Below are positions 16,227 to 21,169 of a stretch of 21,169 nt of DNA, in pieces. Source of the stretch: CAZSNT01 sp964607765 (GTDB lineage Bacteria; Verrucomicrobiota; Lentisphaeria; Oligosphaerales; JABHEG01). How positions within the stretch are numbered: position 1 is the first letter of the stretch; every line of letters begins with the position of its first letter. The notes below the pieces were generated by a model. The model was not told the DNA's origin, did not search any database, and saw nothing but the letters and a program-made list of their open reading frames with translations. The position numbers and the translations under genes are program-made. The DNA lies in contig CAZSNT010000170.1 in NCBI GenBank assembly GCA_964607765.1, positions 1 to 21,169 on the forward strand, read 5' to 3'.

Positions 16227-16994
16227 ATGATCATCGACGCGCACAACCACCTGCTCGACGAGCCCGGTTACATGGACGATCTGCTGCGCACACTGGACGA
16301 GTGCGGGATCGAGAAATGCTGTCTGAGCGGGCTGGGGCAGCTGTTCGGCCACGCGGACAACGAGGCGGTACGCCGGGCCTTCACGGCACACCCGGACCGT
16401 GTCATCGGGCAGGTCTTCGTGCGGCCGGGCGTGGATGGGGCGGAGCTGATCGATTGGGGTGCGGACAGCGGATTCCGCATGGTCAAAGTGACCGTGCCGC
16501 GCGTCCCCTACGACGATCCGAGCCTGTACCCGCTCTGGGAGCGTGCCCTGGAGTTGCGCATGCCGGTACTGTTCCACACGGGCATCGTGGCCCCGTGCGC
16601 GGCGGGCCGCGGCGAGGGCATATCGTCCTGGTACATGCATCCCATGCGCATTGAGCACATCACGCGCGAGTTCCCCGATCTGCCGGTGATTGTGGCGCAT
16701 CTCGGCGTGAACTGGAACCAGGACGCTGCCGAGCTTGCCCGCATGCGTCCGAATCTGTACGTCGACCTCACGGGCGAGCCCGGCGGCTGGCGGGACCGTG
16801 CCGACCGCTTGGGCATGGACACGTGGTTGTGGTGGCCCGGGGCTTTCGAGAAGGTGGTCTTCGGCACGGATGTGCACTACTCCAAGATCAGGCTCGTGCT
16901 GGACCAGGACCTGGCTCGTTTCGAGCGCCTGGGTATTGACAACGAGACGCGGGAGAGAGTCTTGTCAGGCACGATTCGGCGTCTGTTGGCGTGA
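16227..16994 (+). CDS. Metal-dependent amidohydrolase (Amidohydro_2 / COG2159-like)
   Basis: A 255-residue TIM-barrel hydrolase. The metal signature is DAHNH at the N-terminus (His6, His8), then LFHTG (His117), IVAHLG (His158) and FGTDVHY (Asp215), all in the expected order. Relatives hydrolyse sugar lactones (fuconolactonase-like) or decarboxylate small acids. It lacks a signal peptide and should be cytoplasmic. GGAGG lies 11 nt before ATG 16227. It follows the isomerase gene by 96 bp on the same strand, so the two are probably one operon. A lactonase for an oxidised sugar is attractive in this setting but there is no direct evidence. Confidence 0.83.
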   Translation: MIIDAHNHLLDEPGYMDDLLRTLDECGIEKCCLSGLGQLFGHADNEAVRRAFTAHPDRVIGQVFVRPGVDGAELIDWGADSGFRMVKVTVPRVPYDDPSLYPLWERALELRMPVLFHTGIVAPCAAGRGEGISSWYMHPMRIEHITREFPDLPVIVAHLGVNWNQDAAELARMRPNLYVDLTGEPGGWRDRADRLGMDTWLWWPGAFEKVVFGTDVHYSKIRLVLDQDLARFERLGIDNETRERVLSGTIRRLLA

Positions 16995-17000
16995 GGGCGA

Positions 17001-17022
17001 CCCGGCTGTGCTATTCGCCGGG
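17001..17022. terminator. Possible bidirectional terminator hairpin between convergent genes
   Basis: CCCGGC (17001-17006) and GCCGGG (17017-17022) form a 6-bp stem around a 10-nt loop, just past the amidohydrolase stop and overlapping the stop region of the convergent beta-helix gene. There is no strong U tract on either side. Confidence 0.3.
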
Positions 17023-19758
17023 CTGGTGTTGACCAGACGCAGGATGCACGGTGTCGCACTTGATTGGCCAGGATGCGCGCAACGGGTCACGATAGCATCC
17101 GAGCTTCTCGACCGCGATCGGCTCAAACCCAAGCTCCCACGCCGGCGACTCGGCTTTGGGCCGGAAGTCGTCTCGGTCCGGGTCGATGAAGAGCGGGTCG
17201 GCGACAATCGAGTGTCGATCCCAGCCGGCATTCTGCCAGGCCTGCCATTCGTCCAGCATGCGTCCTTCGCGCAGTTCCGCATCATCGATCCAGAGCGTCC
17301 CTGCGTCCTGACACAGAGTGATGCGGATGTAGAACGTCTCGTCCATGCCAGCGTGGTAATTGCCGTCGCCTTCCTGCGGAAAACGGAACGCGACATGGTT
17401 CTCGGCCCACTCGGTGCCGACCGCAGACACACGAGAGAAGCGCACGTCGTACGCCTTGTGCCGGAACGACAGCGCCTCCAAACGGACGCGTGTGCCCGCC
17501 TCGCGCGCCTTGAGCCAGACTGCTGCGCGGTAGGCGCGGCCGGGAACGACGTCTCTGATGTACTTGCAGCTGGCCGCCATGTGCCGCAACCAGGGCGGCT
17601 TCCCCGCGTTGGCCGGCGAAGCGACACCGGTGAGTCGGAGTGAGTGCACACCGCCATGGCGCACAGTGCCGTCGACGGACGCGTCACACTCGGGCGAGGG
17701 GATTCGGCAGGACCACTGCGACGGACGTTCCCCGGGCGCATCGTCCTCAAAGCCCGGGTTGCGGACCAAGTTCGGGCCGGGTTCTCCGCCCAGCTCGAGA
17801 CGTCCCGTCTTCACGGGGCGTCCGCCGGCCCAGATCACGTTGTGGTCCGAGCTGTTGTGCTCGACGCTGACGTTGCGGAACCGGAACGCCTGCGCGCGCC
17901 CGTCGCGAGAGACGAGAATGTTGCGGCGTACGGTGTTGCCATGCATTGTTCGACCGTCGGGCAACGCGGACCTGTGCGGATGGCGCAACGTATTGCCCTC
18001 GCCGTGCCACGCCGGTTGATCCGCGACCGATTCGTATTGCCGCACCCAACCGAAGCCCAAGCCGCGGTCCCAATAGAAATGCTTGTCGTGCCAGCCGACG
18101 AGCTCGATCTGACTGGCCGGGTCGTGGCGCCCCCTCCCGCAGTCCACGACGATATTGTCCTCAATCGTGTTGAACCGTCCGTCGTGGACCATGATCCCCG
18201 CACGCGGGCAACGCGTGATGATGTTGCCCCGAACCGTCACACCCATAGCCGTCCAGTCCAGGTAAATTCCCCAAGCGAAGAACGGTGCGCGCCACTCACC
18301 GTTGCGGCGTCCGCAACCGACGATGTCGTGGATGTAGTTGTGGCGGATCATCGTGCCGTGTGCAGACAACCAGTTCAGGGACCCGCCGTAAATCGCGCCC
18401 GTGTCGGACGTTTCAAGACTGGCACGGAAGAGGTGATTGTACTCGATGACGTTGTTGTTCCCGCCAAACCGCACGCACCAGCGCGGGACGTCGTGAATCG
18501 TGTTGCGCGAAACGCGGTTGCCCACGCCGCTCACGCTGATGCCGACCCCCTGCTTGTAGTCCACGCCGGTGCGGGTGATGTGATTGTTCTCCGCGTAGTT
18601 CGCGGCGGGCGTCAAGGTTCTCTGGTCGCCACCCGACAGCACGACGCCCGTGCAACCCACGTCGTGGATGTCGCAGCCGACAACGCCGCTGCGCGTGCCG
18701 CCGGACAACGAGACGCCCGATCCGCTGTAGCCGCCGACATCCCGGATTGTGCAGCCGGCGATCAGGCAATCCGTGCTGTCCGTCACCATCACTGCCGTGC
18801 CGGCGCAGCACTCCAAAGTCAGACCGCGCACGGTGATGTGCTTCGCGCCATCGATCTCCAACAGCGTCTGGACCACGGGCACGGTGACAGGTGCGGCAGC
18901 GCCCGGCTCGGGCGGCCGGAAGTAGAGCGTTTCGTGCGCGGCATCGACACACCACTCGCCCGGGGCATCCAGCTCCTCGAGCAGTCCCATGACAAAATAG
19001 CGGTCTTCCGGCTTGATTTCATAGGAGCAGTTGGCCGCTACTGTGACCAGCCGCCGGACCGGGTCGACGGACTCAATCGGCACGATGTTGTTCCACCATT
19101 CGTGGCTTGGGAAAATGAACACGCTGCCTTGCTCGGGATTGCGCCACTGGCGTGCGTCCTCCTGCCTGTACCGGAGCACGCGCCGGTCTGCAGCTGTCCC
19201 CTCAGGCTGCTGCGCGACGTAGGCCCAGCCGCCCGTGACCGGGTTGGCCGGATCGACATTCGGGTACCTGGCCAACACCTGGCGCTTGCTGCCACAGTAG
19301 AGCTGGCGCAACCTGACGCCGGCCAACCCCTGCGCTGCGAGGTCCGCTTTGAGGACGCCGTCCGTGTGCAGCGCAAAGCCGGTGACAGGCACGCCCCCGG
19401 TCAGCACAGGCGCTTCGTCGCGGTAGGCACGGTAGACGACCGGTGCTTTCGCCGTTCCACCGTCGGTCGAGGTCAGCGTGAACGTCGCCGGGAGCCGGTA
19501 CAGGCCAGCGCGAACGTGCACGGTCGCGGGCAACTCGGGTCGGCCTGCCCCCCGGTCGCCGCGAATCTGATCTCGCGCTCGGATCAACGTCGCGAACGGA
19601 CCGTCCGTCATTCCGGCATTCGGTTCCGGCAGCGTCCCCGACCACGTGTCCCTGCCGTGGACAGAGACGAAATACTCCGCCCCCTCGACGCTCCAGATCA
19701 GGACGAGTGCGCCGACAATCGCGCCGACTCTCGGAAACAACATCATGTGACTGGGCAT
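17011..19758 (-). CDS. Secreted GH141-like right-handed beta-helix protein with CBM-like insertion
   Basis: A 915-residue protein. Residues 1-27 are a signal peptide. EYFVSVHGRDTWSGTLPEPN and PFATLIRARDQIR are the opening of many beta-helix glycanases. Helix rungs run from about 295 to 640, with SDTGAIYGGS (Asp452) and WGIYLDWTAMG (Asp501), the acidic pair region expected in GH141-like enzymes. A CBM-like sandwich (about 645-800, NLVRNPGFEDD to LWIDDAEL) is inserted before the closing segment HSIVADPLFIDPDRDDFR. ATG 19758 is chosen for GGAGG 9 nt upstream and the signal peptide. The frame stays open back to 20475 through unrelated remnants, which I treat as accidental. Known GH141 members include alpha-L-fucosidase and xylanase; the substrate here is unknown. 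No ROK operator precedes it. Confidence 0.77.
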   Translation of the reverse strand: MPSHMMLFPRVGAIVGALVLIWSVEGAEYFVSVHGRDTWSGTLPEPNAGMTDGPFATLIRARDQIRGDRGAGRPELPATVHVRAGLYRLPATFTLTSTDGGTAKAPVVYRAYRDEAPVLTGGVPVTGFALHTDGVLKADLAAQGLAGVRLRQLYCGSKRQVLARYPNVDPANPVTGGWAYVAQQPEGTAADRRVLRYRQEDARQWRNPEQGSVFIFPSHEWWNNIVPIESVDPVRRLVTVAANCSYEIKPEDRYFVMGLLEELDAPGEWCVDAAHETLYFRPPEPGAAAPVTVPVVQTLLEIDGAKHITVRGLTLECCAGTAVMVTDSTDCLIAGCTIRDVGGYSGSGVSLSGGTRSGVVGCDIHDVGCTGVVLSGGDQRTLTPAANYAENNHITRTGVDYKQGVGISVSGVGNRVSRNTIHDVPRWCVRFGGNNNVIEYNHLFRASLETSDTGAIYGGSLNWLSAHGTMIRHNYIHDIVGCGRRNGEWRAPFFAWGIYLDWTAMGVTVRGNIITRCPRAGIMVHDGRFNTIEDNIVVDCGRGRHDPASQIELVGWHDKHFYWDRGLGFGWVRQYESVADQPAWHGEGNTLRHPHRSALPDGRTMHGNTVRRNILVSRDGRAQAFRFRNVSVEHNSSDHNVIWAGGRPVKTGRLELGGEPGPNLVRNPGFEDDAPGERPSQWSCRIPSPECDASVDGTVRHGGVHSLRLTGVASPANAGKPPWLRHMAASCKYIRDVVPGRAYRAAVWLKAREAGTRVRLEALSFRHKAYDVRFSRVSAVGTEWAENHVAFRFPQEGDGNYHAGMDETFYIRITLCQDAGTLWIDDAELREGRMLDEWQAWQNAGWDRHSIVADPLFIDPDRDDFRPKAESPAWELGFEPIAVEKLGCYRDPLRASWPIKCDTVHPASGQHQPGE

Positions 19759-19796
19759 CCTGTATGTCCTCCCTCGGGCTGCCTCGGTGTGCCGGG

Positions 19797-20006
19797 GGCT
19801 GTTCCCGGAGCATGGGGCTGGACAGTGCTCCTGGCCTGCTGCTCCAGCCACGTGCTCTTGCCGTACCGTCGCGCGCCTCGGATCAGCAATGCGCCCGGCG
19901 TTAGCGGCAGCTCTGCCAAGCCGAAGTCGACCCGAAGGTTGACCTGTCCGCGAGCCAGTCTCCCCAGATGGGGAAGCACGCGTGGGACGTCCGTTCGCCC
20001 CGCCAT
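19797..20006 (-). pseudogene. 5' remnant of an AAA (AAA_14-like) ATPase
   Basis: About 70 codons from ATG 20006 encode LPHLGRL, a short linker and LLIRGARRYGKSTWLEQQ, a Walker A P-loop of the GxxxxGKST type seen in AAA_14/DUF4143-style ATPases. Such proteins usually continue for more than 300 residues. Here family-like sequence fades after QPHAPGTA and runs into the beta-helix gene's ribosome-binding site. I read it as a truncated gene. The ATG overlaps the TGA of another frame (TGATG), whose last codons (VVRVGLPEINPTM) may be the tail of a lost upstream partner. Confidence 0.6.
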
Positions 20007-20223
20007 CACATGGTGGGGTTGATCTCCGGCAGACCCACGCGCACCACCTTCGTACCGTTGGCGCTATTAGGTTAGATAATGCTGTGGCGGTCAGCAAGTC
20101 CTGGCGGGCGGAACGGCCGTGATTGGTGGCTTGACACAGGAGAGAGGAAGGGCGGAGAGGCGCACTATGCTCTCTCTCTGCGCTCAGTCCCCTGGGGCAG
20201 TGTCTGGCCTCCCGACGCTTCCA

Positions 20224-20475
20224 GAGTTCGTGCTCCTGCACGATGTTCGGGTGCTCGAGTTGCCCGGTGATTTGGGCTTCGGCCGTGAACCGCAACACGC
20301 GCCCGGGCGGCGCGTCACCGCCCTCCAACAGCACCTTCATCGCGACACTGCGCCGGATGTTGCGGTCGCGCACGGACCCCACCGTACCCATGCCGCCCCG
20401 ACCGATCTCGCCTTCGTCCTCGTCGTTGCGGGGAGGAAGCTCCACGCGATCCCTCCGATGTCGATCATTGGTCAC
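20224..20475 (-). pseudogene. N-terminal remnant of a bacterial Ser/Thr protein kinase
   Basis: About 84 codons carry the start of a Hanks-type kinase: the glycine loop EIGRGGMGTV, the VAIK-type lysine in VAMKVL, the helix-C glutamate in RFTAEAQITGQLEHPNIV, then EHEL, where family similarity ends. The catalytic HRD and DFG regions are absent downstream, and the frame runs into unrelated sequence and eventually the beta-helix gene. The GTG at 20475 lies inside the 10-bp direct repeat flanking the MITE-like element. The fragment is therefore a truncated, probably non-functional kinase. 20007-20223 otherwise shows no recognisable gene. Confidence 0.75.
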
Positions 20476-20476
20476 T

Positions 20477-20620
20477 CAATGTCATTGAATTAAGCGTCCC
20501 TTGGAGATTAGGGCGAAAGATTAAGGCGAAAGATCAAGGTGTTCCGACCCTAATCTTTTGCCCTAATCTTTCACCCTAATCTTCCGGGATGGCGACCAAC
20601 TCCTTAACTCAACGACATTG
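20477..20620. mobile_element. 144-bp MITE-like element with terminal inverted repeats and 10-bp target duplication
   Basis: Terminal inverted repeats of 18 bp (CAATGTCATTGAATTAAG at 20477-20494 against CTTAACTCAACGACATTG at 20603-20620, 16/18 complementary) are flanked immediately on both sides by the direct repeat ATTGGTCACT (20467-20476 and 20621-20630), as expected of a target-site duplication. Inside is a long hairpin with arms 20506-20539 and 20548-20581 (34 nt each, 8-nt loop, a few mismatches or G-T pairs). Each arm contains repeated 13-bp units starting GATTAGGGCGAAA. There is no room for a transposase, so the element would be non-autonomous. 20631-20718 holds nothing else that I recognise. 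Confidence 0.65.
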
Positions 20621-20718
20621 ATTGGTCACTGGTTATTGCTCGCAAGGCCATCGTCACAGACCTACATCAACGCTGGAGTGAACGAATCGTGGGGCAAGCC
20701 GGAGTGATCCCTTCGGTT

Positions 20719-21126
20719 CTAATCCTGTTCCCTCAACCACTTCCTCCAACGCTCAAGCTTCCCTGCTTCGAGTTCTCTGTCTGACTTTGTCCAGTCGAGG
20801 GTGTCCCAGAATTTGACGGTTCCGTGCCCCCCTGCGGCAGCGATTCGTCTCCCGTTGGCACTGAAGGCGACCGACCACACAACCCCAGAGTGTTCACCAA
20901 GGGTTATCACCTCCTTGCCGGAAGCGACATCCCATAACTTGACGGTTCTGTCGAAGCTTCCGGAGATGATCCTCTTGCCGTCAGGACTGAAAGCGACGGC
21001 GACTACATGATGTGAGTGGCCATTGAAGGTCATCAGCTCCCTGCCGGAAACAGCGTCCCAAAGCCTGACCGTCCTGTCGCTTCCTCCGGAGAGAATTTGC
21101 TTCCCATCGGGACTTGTGCTGCATGC
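20719..21126 (-). pseudogene. C-terminal fragment of a WD40-repeat protein
   Basis: The open frame encodes about three WD40 blades: SPDGKQILSGGSDRTVRLWD, then FSPDGKRIISGSFDRTVKLWD, then FSANGRRIAAAGGHGTVKFWD. It ends in a charged tail WRKWLREQD before the stop. The frame has no start codon at its upstream end: directly before the first blade an in-frame TAG (21129-21127) interrupts it. Met at 21033 is internal to a blade boundary and would leave only two blades. In Planctomycetes and relatives such blades often form the C-terminus of Ser/Thr kinases, and a kinase N-terminus starts 243 bp further along the same strand. Fragment status is likely, although the window edge limits the view. Confidence 0.75.
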
Positions 21127-21169
21127 CTATTTATGAGAGTGTTTGTTCGTGAGAAGTGGGTAACACTCC

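Noticed and set aside
15030..16877. 615-codon minus-strand open frame across the isomerase and amidohydrolase
   Set aside because: It spans two well-supported plus-strand genes and the gap between them, has no motif, and has the composition of an antisense shadow.
17644..20022. 792-codon plus-strand open frame
   Set aside because: It is antisense to the beta-helix gene, with His/Arg/Ala-rich low-complexity composition and no motif; a shadow frame.
20506..20581. Rho-independent terminator
   Set aside because: The stem is 34 nt with internal repeats, has no U tract and lies inside terminal inverted repeats; a mobile element explains it better.
1..21169. tRNA, rRNA or sulfatase genes expected in a marine polysaccharide locus
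   Set aside because: I looked for these and found no supporting sequence; in particular no sulfatase CxPxR signature is visible in the supported genes.

Overview
The window is GC-rich, densely coded bacterial DNA. It most resembles an anaerobic member of the PVC superphylum (Kiritimatiellota, Lentisphaerota or Planctomycetota). The clues are large secreted glycoside hydrolases, right-handed beta-helix proteins, an SHD1-like membrane protein, a tungsten aldehyde:ferredoxin oxidoreductase, and remnants of a bacterial Ser/Thr kinase and a WD40 protein. The phylum is an inference from gene style; there is no rRNA or other marker gene.

Layout. 154-4946 (minus strand): two secreted glycan-degrading proteins, a GH110-like beta-helix enzyme followed by a GH42/clan GH-A-like enzyme. 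4947-5333: an intergenic region with a 57-bp tandem hairpin repeat, a degenerate 8-bp repeat and a promoter/operator. 5334-10742 (plus strand): a compact operon of ROK repressor, aldehyde ferredoxin oxidoreductase (AOR), transketolase N-half, transketolase C-half and a divergent RpiB-family isomerase. 10752-14583 (minus strand): a GH2-like secreted hydrolase followed by a small SHD1/membrane protein. 14754-16994 (plus strand): an L-fucose-isomerase-like protein and a metal-dependent amidohydrolase (Amidohydro_2). 17011-19758 (minus strand): a secreted beta-helix/CBM protein resembling GH141. 19759-21169: decayed DNA holding an AAA-ATPase 5' remnant, a Ser/Thr kinase 5' remnant, a 144-bp MITE-like element with terminal inverted repeats and a 10-bp target duplication, and a WD40 3' remnant.

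How the parts fit. The same 22-bp operator (ATTAGTT, 8 nt, AACTAAT; one mismatch between copies) sits at the same offset from matching -35/-10 boxes in front of the ROK operon (5278-5309) and in the divergent region serving the isomerase operon and the GH2-like gene (14680-14711). This ties the two gene blocks into one probable ROK regulon.

The most interesting proposal is a transketolase-based catabolic route. An aldose-ketose isomerase (FucI-like) would feed a split transketolase. An RpiB-fold isomerase that has lost the phosphate-binding residues of the family would convert a non-phosphorylated tetrose to the ketose, and the AOR would oxidise the final short aldehyde to an acid. The transketolase-N/transketolase-C/RpiB trio resembles the sulfoglycolytic transketolase (sulfo-TK, SqwG/SqwH/SqwI) logic, with an oxidising tungstoenzyme in place of the aldehyde reductase. 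The true substrate (sulfoquinovose, a 6-deoxy sugar or another sugar) cannot be decided from the sequence.
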